This document shows, one piece after another, positions 1 to 39,102 of a stretch of 64,000 nt of DNA; the first letter of the stretch is position 1; every line of letters starts with the position of its first letter. The notes beneath the pieces are model-generated. The model had not been told where the DNA came from and made no database searches. It saw only the letters and a list, made by a program, of their open reading frames with translations. Location of the stretch: positions 5,836,685-5,900,684 of the forward strand of contig OZ025877.1 in NCBI GenBank assembly GCA_964019415.1, given 5' to 3'. Source of the DNA: Ianthella basta. Lineage: Eukaryota > Porifera > Demospongiae > Verongiida > Ianthellidae. Made by a program: the position numbers and the translations under genes.

Positions 1-2452
1 CATAATGGATTGCATGGAAGAGCAGGAGGGCCTAGATTATAGAGAACAGCAAAGTAGATTGAGTAGCAAGCAAATTGCATGGATAAACATAATAACTAGT
101 GCACAGAGCACATGCAACAAAGCAGAAAGGTGGGAAAATTGTAAGGCTGTACCTGTGGGTGTAAAGGGGAAGCTGAAGAGCTGGAATGGGCATGCAGTAG
201 TAGGAGGCGCAGCAAAATGTTGGCAGATGTAGGGATGGTGAAAACGTATTTAAAGTCAGCACATGTTAATGACCTGGGTTTGCATTGACCGGCCCTCCTC
301 CTTGTTGCATGGACCAGCTGGCCCCCCTCTTTGCATGGACCGGCCCTCCTCCTTTTTCCTATGGTTTTTCCGCCAGGTGGTTTTGCCATACCTTGCAGGT
401 ACACACTGCACCATCCCTTCATTTGCCCTTGTTTTTGGAGGATACATTTGTACACACCCTTGTTTCTCTACTTTTTTATGGAATGCAAATTACTCATGGG
501 CCAGTCAACTTTTAAGGCTTCCAAACAACAGTAGTCACAAAGGGACATTCTCTGAATCATGGCAGGGTGTGTAGCACCATAGACACGCTTGTGTGTCTAT
601 GGTAGCACAATGTGGGTTGTGTCTGGGTGGGCAGCCTAGGGTAGGCTGTGGCAGGTGGGTCGAAGATATATTACAATTACCTATGTTTGGATAGGCTGAG
701 AGTTAGTTGTGATGCAGGCTAAGGTGGCAGAACAGAGGGGGTTATGGGCTGTAGCCCCCCAAAAATACTTGATCCAGGTAATCTTGTCTATAGGTCCAGC
801 CTGGCTTCGTCACCTAGCAGCTCTTATAGCTAAACCCAATCTTCATTATCTGTCAGGAGGGATATGCTGGCTTTATGTAGGTATACAGCTACCCACACCA
901 CAGGTGGTCTAGATGTAGCTATGGCCCCTACATACAAGAGAGTTGCACCATAATACCTACACCCCTGATGTAAGTTGTGGAGCGGAACTGGAAGTGGCAG
1001 CTAGCTAAAGCGCTGGCCGGAAGCAACCGCACAGTAATTGCAAATGGCGGTCAAATAGCACGACCGTGGATGACCTTGGATAACGGCACGCAGACGAACG
1101 CTAGTCGAAACTTGTCTTGTATTCACCTTGGAACAGTCATCTGACCGCGCTGTGAAAGTATTGAATTGAAACTGAAGGAAGATTAGGCAAATAACGGTGG
1201 CCAAAACGTGTGGTGACGTCAGCATAAAATGGCGTCTTTCTCCCAGGAACGCCTTCCTAACTTCTGGAAACCTCCATTTGCGAACTTGCTCACGGAGTCA
1301 TCTAACCTACAAAAGGTACTTACCCGTTGAAAGCGCTGTAGAACTGTGGGTAAAATATTCTCTTACTCCCTAACGTTTGTGACTGAACAAACAAACAATA
1401 CAATTCGAGATCTGGTGCATTCTAGTAAGACTGGCATGCATCAACGCCTACCAGATGTGATGTCACATTCTTATGACGAAATGAAATATTGTAAGTTGTC
1501 AAGGGCTGCAAGAGTAGTCAAAAATGGCGTCTTTGCCCGCGAAAGAAGGAAGCACGCTCTTCAACTGTGGGGCAACTAGGTGAATGGCACCCCTCTAAAC
1601 TCATGTCCCCCCACTCCTTTAACTGGCATGGCTCATATCAAGTTGGCCAATGACCAGTAGTGGAAGGGCTGGTTGCATGTTGGCCCATGGAGAACGAAGG
1701 ACATCTCGCTCTTTGGCCACAAGGCAGCATGCGAATGGCACCCCACTAAGAACATGTCCCCCCACTCCCTCAACTGGCATGGAGCGTCTCGAGCCTATTC
1801 CCTGCAAGGCAATTTTATGACTGAACAAACAAACATTAAAATCTGAGATCCTGTGAATTATAGTAAGATGCTCTAGGCACATTTGTAGGATAACCTTACA
1901 CAAGCAAGGGCGGATCCATGGGTGTTTCCAAGGTTTCTAGAAACTGGTCAGATCACCTCTGGCTAGTATTTGCATGTATCAGTCTTATAATGTTTATGCT
2001 TCCTTATAGCTATATACCTTTATGTGTTGGGAACCAGTCATAAAAGTATCTCGATCCGCCCTAGGCAAGTGTGCAACAGCTGTCACCAGATGAGTAGGAG
2101 TGAGCTGGAATTCACCATCTTGGTACAGTTGAATGCATTGATTCAAGAGGACGCTTATCAACAGTGCACAATCTGACTGTGCAGAGAAGGAATTGATTTT
2201 AGACCAACCATCAAGTACTTAAGTTTGTTCTTATGCCATGCCATGTCACAAAACAACACACCTGCCCTACCCAGAGTCGATGGTGTAAGTTTCATTGAAT
2301 GTCAATTCATGAACATTAAACTAGGCATACGCTAAGCGCATAAGAATTGCCTCACAGCATGAATAGTATGTGGCCAGTAGACAAGTGTAATGTGATATTA
2401 CAGACTGGAGCTGTCTTAGTGCCAAGCACCTTGATTGTACTGCCAAAGCTCC
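1..2452. other. Gene-free stretch with decayed dispersed repeats
   Basis: No reading frame here looks like a recognisable protein. The sequence contains pairs of degenerate direct repeats: 1381-1440 resembles 1819-1878 (shared core gactgaacaaacaaaca) and 1582-1630 resembles 1733-1782 (shared core catgtccccccactcc). A small hairpin with 10-bp arms and a 6-nt loop sits at 577-602. This looks like the debris of old repeat copies rather than a gene. Confidence 0.5.
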
Positions 2453-2728
2453 TCAAGCCTGGACTGCTGCTGCACGTCTGTCGCTGAGGCCAGTAGCCTT
2501 GCGCCATTCTGCCACATTAGCTTCTAGTCTGACCTCTCTTTGCCCCGCTGTCTCCGTGTCAAGTTGCGTGCACCGTCTTGCAGCATGGCCCCCTCGACGT
2601 GCTGGATGCAGCCGCGTTGTTGCCATTCCCATCTGCTCTCCTTCTGTGCCCCTCTTCCGCGGGAGCATGTTGGTAAAGATGAGCGGCCGAACAGGACCAG
2701 AAGTACCCCTTGAAAGATGAGCCGTCAA
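2453..2728 (-). other. Arg/Ala-rich open frame, possible transposon-derived fragment
   Basis: A 91-codon open frame on the minus strand is locally GC-rich compared with its AT-richer surroundings. Its C-terminal part (TAGQREVRLEANVAEWRKA) resembles the charged repeat found in front of helicases of Helitron/PIF1-like elements and in STPR-type proteins. No helicase or transposase motif is visible next to it. It may equally be a chance frame in a GC-rich island. Function is not assigned. Confidence 0.2.
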
Positions 2729-2863
2729 ATGACAGAGTCACCTGCACAGTCACGTGTCGTGTGATACATATATCGGATATATATATATCACCAAGGCTCA
2801 AATAGACAGCGATCAATGGCCTCGCTTCACTTGTTTATGCTCGCCACTCGGCAATGAAGTCGA

Positions 2864-3457
2864 TGAGAGTCGCCAGTAGAAGTCGAAGATTAGTGCATTT
2901 TGGTGATTTAAAGATTCTCCAGGATTTAGGTAGCCAGACGTCTTCTTAGAATGCTTAGCAAGTTTGAGATGCACCTGAGCTTCCGTTGCCGAGAAATCGT
3001 CAGTGGAATGTAGCCGACTTGCCATTTTATTTATATACGCAGGATACAAAATGGCAATTAAAAATGGTCGCTCCGCCTTAACTCCTGACAAATTCGGTCT
3101 CATTTCGTACGATATTAATGTTTAATAAAGCTATAACTGTGGAAATCCTTTACTGTAGTGAGGATGAATCCGTCAGCGGAGTGATGTTCATGTTTTAGTA
3201 GCCGAACATTCCAGTCAACGTTGTTCAAAAGGTCTTCAAATATATGAAAGCAAGGGCAACTTTTGCAGTCAAAAGGTACAAACGGCAGTTTCTATAATGC
3301 AGAAAGCATGCCTTATCCAAGCGCATTCACTTCAAGGGTCGGAAAATATCATTCAGTGGCACTTTCTGCCCCTTCAATTTTGCCGAATTTTGGCGGCCAT
3401 TTTCGATTTATAACGATTCATTTTGCTCTAATCTTCAATTTCTACTGGCGACTCTCA
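2864..3457. repeat. Fold-back element with 30-bp terminal inverted repeats
   Basis: The 30-bp segment 2864-2893 (tgagagtcgccagtagaa...) is repeated in inverted orientation at 3428-3457 with two mismatches. The 534 bp between the arms has no convincing coding potential. This fits a non-autonomous inverted-repeat element; the outer ends and any target-site duplication are not clear. The remaining sequence to about 4919 holds a small hairpin with 9-bp arms (3731-3757, ctgagcccc/ggggctcag) and a short CA run at 4389-4412, with no gene that I recognise. Confidence 0.45.
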
Positions 3458-4919
3458 CATATGTAAATTGATTTATGAATTATTAATGACCACACATTTT
3501 CGCTTAAAATTCATAGTGGAAGAATGGGAATTGAATTCTAATCATGCAGGAAGATGCATTTTGCACAGATCATGCAGAAACCGCAAAAATATTTTGTTGG
3601 CAAAAAATGTGTTTTCGCATGGAAGCTCATATATACCTAAATAGTCTCATGCAACCCAGAACCTTTCCTCCATTGCTGTTTAGTGCACAGTAGGGAAGAA
3701 AGGCTCTGGTCAGCTGCATACTGTTTTGGTCTGAGCCCCACCTAAGTCGGGGCTCAGTATTATTAAGTATCCATGGAAACAACTATATTCATGAAAAATT
3801 GTGTTTTAAACAGGAAAGTGTCACAGACATACAGGTCATGAGCAAGAAGACAATGAGTTTTAGCAATCCTATTCAAGTGCTCCCTCTCGTCATAGCTGCT
3901 GGTACAGCCACTATGGGACTTCACATTTGATCGCACAGCTGCTATATATACACCAGCTTTGCAACTCAACTTGTGAATGTACCACAATTACATTTTGATT
4001 GTTTACCACATCCAGTTCCATGAGACTTACAACAAAAACAGTATAGGCTGTTGATCAGGGCCTTCTCCTCAACTTATGCCATCAGATTACAAAAATGATA
4101 AGCAGAAGCATGGGGAACAAGCACTTTAACATGCACTAATTGGGGCGAACCTGAGCGAGCCCCACCTAGTGAAGTCTACGGGTGAGATAGGCTGTAGCGA
4201 TGTCCACGTACCTTGAGCCGGTCTATTTTTGCACAGCCTACCCGCTAATGTTATTCATGACAAGCACAACAATAGGGCACGAAGTGAACTTGCACAGGCA
4301 AAGCGGGCGCCAGGGTCATCACAATAGAGAACACAGGAGAGTCATGTGTTCACAAATCGTCATTCTCTGGACTGCTCAGGCTCGCCTAACACACACACAC
4401 ACACACACACATACACACAGACCTGCAGCACTGCACAGTGGTGATGAGTCCAGTGAAGCAGGAGCTTGAGATACTGGTGTGGTCTGTGAGGGAAACCAGA
4501 CAAGATGCAATGTATGCAGTGGTCATTTGGTATAGGGGACACACATATCATGTGACAGAACATAACACTACATACAAAGGGGGACAATTAATTGCCGAGC
4601 TGAAAGGCGAGGCAAGTAATCGAGATGCATTGTCGTCCACCGTATGTATGTATGTATTTACATATATCTGCAGCTTGTGCAATGAAATTCTATGCTTGTG
4701 CAGTGCTTGTACAACGACGAGGCCAAAATAAGCCCCGGGGAGACAACTGCGAGCTGTCTGGAGGCATGTTCGCATAGCAAGTGCCAATTGCAAGTTATTT
4801 GACAGTTTGGTTGCTTAGACACCTCTCACTGCCGCACTGGTGTGCTATGCCAAGGACAAAGGCGAAGCCCACTACCCTGCAAGACGTCTTCCCATCCGTA
4901 ACTCAGTCACCAAAATACT

Positions 4920-5319
4920 AAAGGGCGAACGAATACTCTATATTAAGTTCGACTATATATTCGTTGCTTCCAATGAGCGAATATTCGAATATTCGTCCCA
5001 CCGGAAGTGATTACAAAATATGGCCGTCTTCTGTGAAGCGATTACCAGAAATGGGAGGAGAAAGTCGGATAAAGAGCAGAACGGGCGAATTTTACCTGAC
5101 TGAAAGCATTTGTCTGCAGTCTCTGCGTAATCCATAATAGATAGGAGGTGTTTCGTTCCGTAGATATCGACTGATTCATGAGCAAAATGAGTTTATGTGG
5201 TTGGCGGGCATTGTTATGACGTCATTAAGCGCCACCAATATTGAAACGAATAAAATTATTATTTGAATATTAGGCTACCGAACGAATATTCGACTATTCG
5301 GTTATTCGTTCGACCCCTA
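4920..5319. mobile_element. hAT-like MITE with CGAACGAATA termini
   Basis: The left end reads agggcgaacgaata and the right end, inverted, reads aggggtcgaacgaataa, so the element is bounded by imperfect terminal inverted repeats. Further CGAATA/TATTCG words are concentrated within about 60 bp of each end (4940-5000, 5255-5310). The flanks aaatacta (left) and gaaatacc (right) look like a worn 8-bp target-site duplication, as expected of hAT elements. There is no transposase frame inside, so it is non-autonomous. About 400 bp. Confidence 0.6.
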
Positions 5320-5872
5320 CGAAATACCTGACAATCCCGAATGAATTGTCTTTCATGCGCACGGCAATGACGCTACAATTCCGGGCACCCTCGCACACTT
5401 GGGCTCGTAATCAACGGTGCTGCCGCCTTCAAAGTCACCCGCCAAACACGTCCTGCACCCAGCCATGTCGCTCACGCTTGCCACATGTCCAGCCACTATA
5501 CACACCAAGAGCCACGGTCACACTACTTTGTCACCCAGCAGCTACCAATCCGATTCCTAGACGCGATGAGGGCTAAGCTCCGCGAGAAGTAGCACGCGCA
5601 GTGATAACGTCTTTCCATCAGATGGGCAACTTGTCTGCTTCTCACAATGCACATTTAATACTTGGCCTTCTTCCTCATGTTCTAAGGCACACTCTACATT
5701 TTGCAGCTGCCCAGCGAGGCTGTTTGCATTTTGAATGTTTGTCCTAGTATAAATGAGAACGGCCTTCTACCACAAACCTTCCCTTCCACTCCAGTACTAA
5801 CAGTTCATACAACATCAAAGTTGAAATCGTTCACTGAACCAGTCGTCTGACAGGTGACCATAGCACACTCAC
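5320..5872. other. Non-coding stretch, probable intron of the CARD-exon gene
   Basis: This stretch lies 3' of the donor splice site of the CARD-like exon on the minus strand. I see no continuation exon that I can join in phase, so it is probably intron. Confidence 0.35.
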
Positions 5873-6259
5873 CTCTCTGGCGCCACTGACGCGCTCTTTT
5901 TCCCGCTTGGCAATGGGAACCGTGCCTAGGCCTGTCCCATCTTCTTCATTTTCCACGCCAAATAGCTCTCGTAACATCTCCCAGAAAGATACATAGTCCA
6001 TGTACTGGGGACGTTCGAGGATAGAGAGAGTGAGACTGGCGGCCGACGGATTCTTGTCGAGATACTCGAGAAACCTGTGATTCCTGTCCGCCACGGTAGA
6101 TCGCGGTATTGGGAGGAGCTGTGCAAACTCAAAGTTGGTGAGTACATTCTCCACGAGTAAAGTAGGCAAGAGTTCGTCTAGTGGAAAACTGACTGCAAAC
6201 TGTTGCCTCAAATCGACGTTTTCTCTCTGAGCTTCTTCTTCGACGAATTCAGCAGCCAT
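5873..6259 (-). CDS. CARD/death-fold-like domain protein, first exon (partial gene)
   Basis: A 129-codon first exon starts at the ATG at 6259 (MAAEFVEEEAQRENVDLRQ) and ends at a strong donor (AGAG|GTGAGT) at 5873/5872. Residues about 25-100 have the spacing of a CARD/death-fold domain: LLPTLLVENVLT, then a helix-turn ending RFLEYLDKNPSA, then YVSFWEMLRELFG. This assignment rests on pattern resemblance only. CARDs mediate homotypic assembly in apoptosis and innate immune signalling and are strongly expanded in sponges and corals. The rest of the gene is not identifiable downstream, so it may be a long-intron gene, a small CARD-only protein or a relic. The region just upstream holds clustered ggaccggacc/ggtccggtcc words and a MITE. 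Confidence 0.5.
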
Positions 6260-6322
6260 TTGGGTCCAGTATAATCTTTGGACCGGACCAGACCAGACCG
6301 GACCAGTCCGGTCCGTGATAAT

Positions 6323-6489
6323 AGGCGCATTTACACTAAGCGCTTAAACCGGTTCCAAAACCGATTCAGGGTTACTGAACCGCGCAGTGTAAACGCACTT
6401 CGAAGCGACTCAGAAGCAGTCTAGCCAAACCACCTCCGGAGGTAGTTTGAAACCGGCTTTGAGCCGGTTTGCTCGTCGTGTGAACGCGG
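6323..6489. mobile_element. Short MITE with GCGCATTTACACT-type ends
   Basis: The left end (ggcgcatttacactaagc) is matched in inverted form by the right end (ccgcgttcacacgacgagc). The interior has several aaccggtt-type palindromes and an internal copy of the end motif (cagtgtaaacgcac near 6388). It is about 167 bp, has no coding capacity, and lies about 65 bp upstream of the CARD exon start, so it could contribute to that promoter. Confidence 0.5.
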
Positions 6490-6904
6490 AATCGTCTTCA
6501 AACCGGTTTAGCGGTACATGGTTCTGCTGCTGTCGAACGAATTGTCCAACTCTCGCTCTTCTGACGACCGCTCTCTCCTTCGCTGCAGCTGCCGTGCGGT
6601 CGTACGGTCATTAATAGTGGCAAGACGTGTTCCAAGTAATTGCTAGCGAGACGCCATCGTACGAAGTCGGGCCTACGCGCGTAACTCTCGGTTGCTCAGT
6701 GAAGTTACTATCTATTGGGAGAACCGCTATCCTTTATTTCTTGAATTAGCTATGCTAGCAACTAGCTAGAGTGAGGAATCACCATGCAGCCATATCTCCG
6801 CCGAATAGCCTTTTATTTCGATTTGGATTTCATTGATGTGAAGCCACACCATTGCCTACTCATAGTAGCATGACACTAGTCTAGAGCGTTGGACGGTTGC
6901 ACAG

Positions 6905-8022
6905 TAGCTATATAGCTATATGTGGAAAAATGCGGGGTAATGCATGTGAGAAGGACAGGTATGAAAAGGACGGAGGAGAAGTTTGATGTTGGAGGTGAAG
7001 AGATTGCAGTGGTGCAGGAGTACAAGTATCTTGGGTGTGTGATTGATGAGCACCTGCAAGGTACGAGAATGGTGGAGGAGAGAGGAAAGGCGGGAGCAAG
7101 AGCACTAAGTGACTGGCTCAGAAGGTGCAGGGCCACTGTGGGGGAAGTGAGAGGAGCTACCTTTGTGAGGCTGATGGAATCTCTCGTTGAGTCTGTGCTA
7201 TTGTATGGGGCAGAGGTATGGGGTTGTGGAGCACAACTCGGGCCAGTTGAAAATGTGCAGATGCGGGCGGCAAGAATCTTTTTAGGGGTGGGGAGACTAC
7301 ACCCTTTGGTCTCCCTGCAATTTGAGATGAACATGCTACCAATGAAATGGGTGGCAATGAAGAGAAGTATTGAGTTCTGGGTACAGGTAATGAGGATGAC
7401 TGATGGCAGGTTATTGAAAGTTGTGATGCTTGAAGCCTTGGAAGTAGGGTGTAAAGTACGGTGGGTGAAAGAGCTACAACAAAGTTTGGTGAGGTTCAAA
7501 TGGAAGGGGTTAGATGCTGAGGCCGTGAGTGGGTTGACATTGAAAGAAGTAAAGCAGGTGTTGAAGGACATAGCATGGAGGGAAGTGAGAGAAGTATGGA
7601 GGGAAGCAGCTAGGGAACGGCCAAAGCTGGAAGTGATTGGGAGTTTAATGGATGCTGAATGCAAGGCGCGGTGTGTGGAGATAGAGTGTAAGATGCAAAG
7701 GAGGATGATGGTGAAACTACGAGGGGGAACAGCAGAATTAAGGGTAGAAACTGGCAGATGGTGTGGGTTAAGTAGGGGCGAACGACTTTGTAAGAACTGT
7801 GACAGTGGTGAAGTGGAAGATGTCAAGCACTTTGTGTGCCGGTGTGTATTTGTGGCAGAAGAGAGGAGAGAAATGGCAAGGCTGATGAATGAGATAGTGG
7901 TGGGATGGGAGAGCATGAAGGATGATGACAGGGTGATATGGGTACTGGAGGAGGCATGCAAAGATGGAAGAGTGCGGAAGGCGCTGCAGAGGATGTGGCA
8001 GAAAAGGACAAGCTGCCCTTAA
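6905..8022 (+). mobile_element. 5'-truncated non-LTR retrotransposon (LINE), RT C-terminal part
   Basis: A 366-codon open frame (ATG at 6922, stop at 8020-8022) encodes only the end of a LINE reverse transcriptase. Visible landmarks are EYKYLGCVIDEHL (end of the palm/thumb region), LLYGAEVWGCG, and a C-terminal zinc-binding segment CKNCDSGEVEDVKHFVCRC of the zf-RVT kind. The catalytic FADD region and the endonuclease are missing, so this copy is dead on arrival by 5' truncation during target-primed reverse transcription. The frame has no stop or frameshift over 1.1 kb, which suggests a fairly recent insertion. Its methionine is internal to the original ORF and not a real start. Confidence 0.85.
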
Positions 8023-8594
8023 AGAACTATGCCCATTGTGATTCTTTTGACACTGTTACATTTAATTATATTATAGTGCTGCATGGGGCTGACACCCTAG
8101 TGTTTGTATTATACAACACGGTGCACTTAAATAATAATATATCATACTATAGCTGCTGTGCAAACGTGGAGGGACCATAATGGTACTTTGGCCACCCTGA
8201 AAATGATAATTATCAGTCTTACCTTTGACTTGTCTGCTGTCTTGACTTGTTTATAGTTTGTTCTTCGAACTATGATGCCAGCAGTAATGTGCTCATGCTA
8301 CCTAGCTAGCGAATGATCGGTGTGGCTAGCAACTATATAATGGGTTTAGCTAAGTATTCTAGAAATATATGTGTAGCTAAATGTAGCTGCTACAGAAACA
8401 ACTGTTCATTCAGCACTACTATCATCACGAGAGAGGCCAGCTGAGGGTGATTGTGCTCAGTACTTTATTCATGAGATAGAGCATGCGCAAACATGGTATA
8501 GCTATACAGTCAACCAAATTGTAAAGGAATGACTTCAAAACAATGAAAATATACTACAGACAAAGCCACCAATAAAATAAGCTGACAGAGAGCA
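8023..8594. other. Non-coding stretch after the LINE
   Basis: This is AT-rich sequence with no recognisable gene. The first part may be the LINE 3' untranslated region; no clear poly(A) tract marks its end. Confidence 0.4.
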
Positions 8595-9185
8595 TTACAA
8601 AGTGCATGCATTACAGGTCCAAAGGAGGTCAGGGCAAGTCCAAACTGTGATGAAACATCTATACATGAGTCATGATACCACTCGCTGTAAGTGTCACAAC
8701 ATATCATTCTCTCTGTCTCTGTTGACCTGCACTTGCAGTACACAGGCATTGTCTCAATACTCTTCTCCCTCTTCTTAACAGTTCTCCTTCTAGATGGGAA
8801 TGCGCCTTCATTTTCTTTTCCAGCAAACAAGATGACGAGTGGCTTCTCATCCGCTTCATGTTAAAGTGCAGGTCCTCAGGAGCTTGACCCAAGCAAATGG
8901 CAATTGCAAATGCCAAAGCAAACAGGCCACAATCATTGCCATTGAGTTGCATCTACATAAATTAGATGACAAGATACATATCAACATTAACACACAACAA
9001 CACACCTAATGGCACCTCATGATGCTAACCTGGACATTCGCATACTCCAAAATTAAGTATTTGCTTCCTGTCATCAAGAGTGAAGCAATTGCAATCTGTC
9101 TCTTTGTATCATCTGGGAGAACCCCACCAAGGCTGTCATAAATGCAAACATGCCAGACTAATTCATGTCTTGACTCATTACTTCA
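8595..9185 (-). pseudogene. Ulp1-like cysteine protease plus PHD finger, frameshifted copy
   Basis: The minus strand carries two spliced blocks. The first (about 9185-9030) encodes HELVWHVCIYDSLGGVL and ends in a donor (CCAG|GTTAGC). The second starts at 8952 after an AG acceptor with MQLNGNDCGLFALAFA, the Q..xDCGLFA motif around the catalytic cysteine of C48 (Ulp1/SENP-type) proteases. A PHD finger follows (CKCRSTETERMICC, EWYHDSCIDV, then WTCPDLLWTCNAC). The protease end and the PHD start lie in different frames (shift near 8810-8830), and the last PHD cysteines need another frame (shift near 8645). Proteins combining this protease and a PHD finger occur as multicopy, often transposon-linked families in sponges and cnidarians. 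I call this copy a pseudogene; a sequencing error at both points is less likely. Confidence 0.65.
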
Positions 9186-10603
9186 GGTTGCCCAAATGTC
9201 ATCATAGTGACCAACAATGATCAACACATAGTTAAAACATAAATACAACCAACTACAACACTTCACACAACAAGAGACAACAACTAAAAGTGTCAGAAAC
9301 ACACACTGCAATAAGTAACGTTCTTTACATCAGTTTGATGAGCCTGTGGCACGGTATAATACAGATCTCTATAAGCTATTTGCTCTCCCAAGCAAACACA
9401 AGTCATACTTACTGTTTGTCCTTGGCATGGACAGTTGCATAGACACTGCAGATTGCAGATAGAGAGGAGAGGGGAAACAACATATCAAAAGGTGTATACA
9501 AACCGTCCTCCTAGTACATGTGTATGAGGCAGTGCAGCTCTGCAATTGCTACCAGTACCAGTCCTACTTTCAGGTTACCATTTGCAGCAACATCTCATGC
9601 AAGCCCTCTTATACAGCAAATGCATGCCAGCAATGTTATGTCTGAAGGCAGTGCAAGTCAATCTCTTGTTGCATAAGCTGTACCCTGACAGCTATGTCAG
9701 GTATGCATGCTTTCCACAGTAATATTGTCTGATTGCTTCCTGCTACTTTCATCTCAAATGTCAGTGCCAAGTCTATTTAGCAGGGTGTCAGAGCACTTTC
9801 ATACCTCTAGCATGAAGTCCTACTAGCATGGAGTCCTACTACATACATATAGCAACTGGAGATGTCTTGTATTTGACCCCACTCACATGCATATGCATGC
9901 ACCAATGAATCAAGCAACCACAGACAACACTCTACCCCATACATTTGTATAGTTGTGGGATGAATCAGTTGTACAAATGATACTATTGCAGTCAGCAATA
10001 CTACATGGTACAGTATCATACGTAGTACCTATAAACAGTACTGTACTGAGCTGGATATATGGGTCCACTAGTTTGAAAAAAATGGTACGTATGTTAGCGA
10101 GTTTGGTTCCCAGTTCCAATGCCACTTATTGCAGTCTGTACTCCTACACTGACTACAACAATCTGCAGTGGAAGAAAACATCAAGTAATGTACAGTATAC
10201 AATGTATGTGTGCATATCCAGAGACAAAACAGGTCAACATAACATAGACAACTGAACAATTAGTGGTACTGTACGTATGTATACTATAGTGACAGGCATC
10301 AATAGAATCTGATAAGGCTTGACTTATTTACAGACAGGTGAACTGCTAACTCGAAGTCATTGTCTGTCAGATTAGCTACATAAATGAGCTACTGTACACT
10401 GTCACTTGATATAAATTATTGATAAATGCTATTAAGTCTAAGAAGCAGAAGACCACCACATCAGAACACTGCCATGTGAACTGTGTAAATAGTTAAGTGC
10501 AAGTATGCTAAGCCAGGGAGAGAGTTTGTCTGAGTCAGTGCATATGCTAACACTATGGAGTCCTCATGTCACTAACAGAAACACCTTGTGCAACAGCATA
10601 TTG
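9186..10603. other. Intergenic stretch, includes ferlin 3' UTR
   Basis: There is no supported gene. The right part directly follows the ferlin stop codon (minus strand) and should hold its 3' UTR. I found no canonical AATAAA on the minus strand near the stop. ORFs here contain no recognisable motif. Confidence 0.4.
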
Positions 10604-26188
<15,585 letters not shown>

Positions 26189-27379
26189 CTTATCAGTAGA
26201 CTGCTCGCACGCTGGCTAGCTAACTATATAGTCTAGATCTAAAGAATAGGCGTGGCCTCCTTTAAAAATTCATTCATGCACAACACGGCTGTTTGTATAC
26301 CGGTAGGTCAACTGTACACCGGGGGGGGTCTAGATGTTCTACACACCACAACTAATTAACCCTCGGTGCATACGCCGTAGGGTTACACAGTAGTTGCGTG
26401 CGTGCGTGTGTGTGTGTGTGTTCGTTACGGCTTTCCGTACAGTAACGAATCGGACAAGACGACGCGGTGCTTTAGTTGCCCACTTTGCCATTGTGTTTTA
26501 GGGCGTAGTTATTTATAGCGCACGTGCGTATGGTCACCTCTGGTGGTTACTCTGGACCAAGTGGTGTTTTGCCTGAAGGAAGGTGTGTTCTTTGGCCTGA
26601 AGGAAGGTAGCTATGTCATCAGGGCAGCACTACATTGAGTGAGGTATTTCGTGCCTTGCAGAACCTGTTTCATTCTTCCACTTTCAACACTTTTGATTTT
26701 CATACTCACATTCTGGAAGTCATCAAGGATCTCCAGTGATGAAAGTGTTACAGTTTTGAATGCAATTGCAATATCAGCCTTCAACAATGCCAAATCCAAC
26801 TTGAGGTGTTGGCTGCTCTTAATATTTGCCATAATGTCATAATTGCTAGATTGCTGCACACTGACTGGTTACCACCTCTACAAATAGCACAGTGTTCCTG
26901 TACCATGATGTAATAATTGCTCATATTGCAGAGTCAGCACTGTTGCTTTAATGCATGTCTGAAAATAGTATAATTTATTATAGAACCATACAATCTAATT
27001 AACATTTTGATTCGGATGACTGACTTTCTATATAGCTTATGATGCCAAGGGTTTAGCACTTTAGTGCCTTCATTATTAAAGCGCAACTCACGATGAACTG
27101 TCATGGTCATGTGCAGCATGTAACAGCGATGTTAGCAAACTGCACCCTGTGTGCGTGTGTACATCATTTTGTGAACTATAACACAGTCTACAGGTCCACG
27201 AACCACCTGATACAGCACACAATGATTTATTAAAAGACTGTCCATTTAACTTTTAAAGTAACATGTACACCAATACATTCATATCATAACACATTCTTAG
27301 CATAATATGGTACGCAGTGTGTGACCTGTCTCAACATTCATACGTACAAACACACTTGGTATGCTAGTATAGACCACAG
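26189..27379. promoter_or_regulatory. Ferlin upstream region and TACC 3' UTR
   Basis: This 1.2-kb gap separates the TACC stop codon from the ferlin ATG, both genes being on the minus strand. A minus-strand AATAAA (plus tttatt, 27226-27231) lies about 150 nt after the TACC stop and is the likely TACC polyadenylation signal. The ferlin promoter should lie in about 26190-26560, which contains a short GT run (26400-26420) and a cacgtgcg E-box-like word near 26520. No TATA box is obvious. The minus-strand frame 26859-26611 has no recognisable domain. Confidence 0.45.
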
Positions 27380-38905
<11,526 letters not shown>

Positions 38906-39102
38906 CTGGGAAGAACCACATGCGAGGCGAGCACAATGTGACAGTAGGACACACAGTCGAGTCTCTTGTGTCTTCACTGCACAAATCACTATAGAGCTTC
39001 AGCTATTTGTGTGAAGGTACACTATAGAGGCCCGTCTCTGTGTCGGACACAAGCCTTGGCACAGTCCATAACACGTGCTAAGTGGTGAAACAAATTAGCG
39101 GC
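38906..39102. promoter_or_regulatory. Compact divergent promoter between TACC and a plus-strand gene
   Basis: Only 197 bp separate the first TACC exon read on the minus strand from the ATG of the plus-strand gene. If TACC starts at the ATG at 39069, the two start codons are 34 bp apart and head-to-head. No TATA box is seen; a cacgtg E-box is at 39073-39078. Bidirectional control is inferred from the geometry alone. Confidence 0.45.

Noticed and set aside
6876-7961. Minus-strand 361-codon Ser/His-rich frame
   Set aside because: Antisense shadow of the LINE reverse transcriptase, whose plus-strand frame has clear family motifs.
26611-26859. Minus-strand frame with LALLKADIAIAF resembling a P-type ATPase hinge
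   Set aside because: Resemblance is short, the DxxK/GDGxND motif is absent and no companion exon exists between ferlin and TACC.
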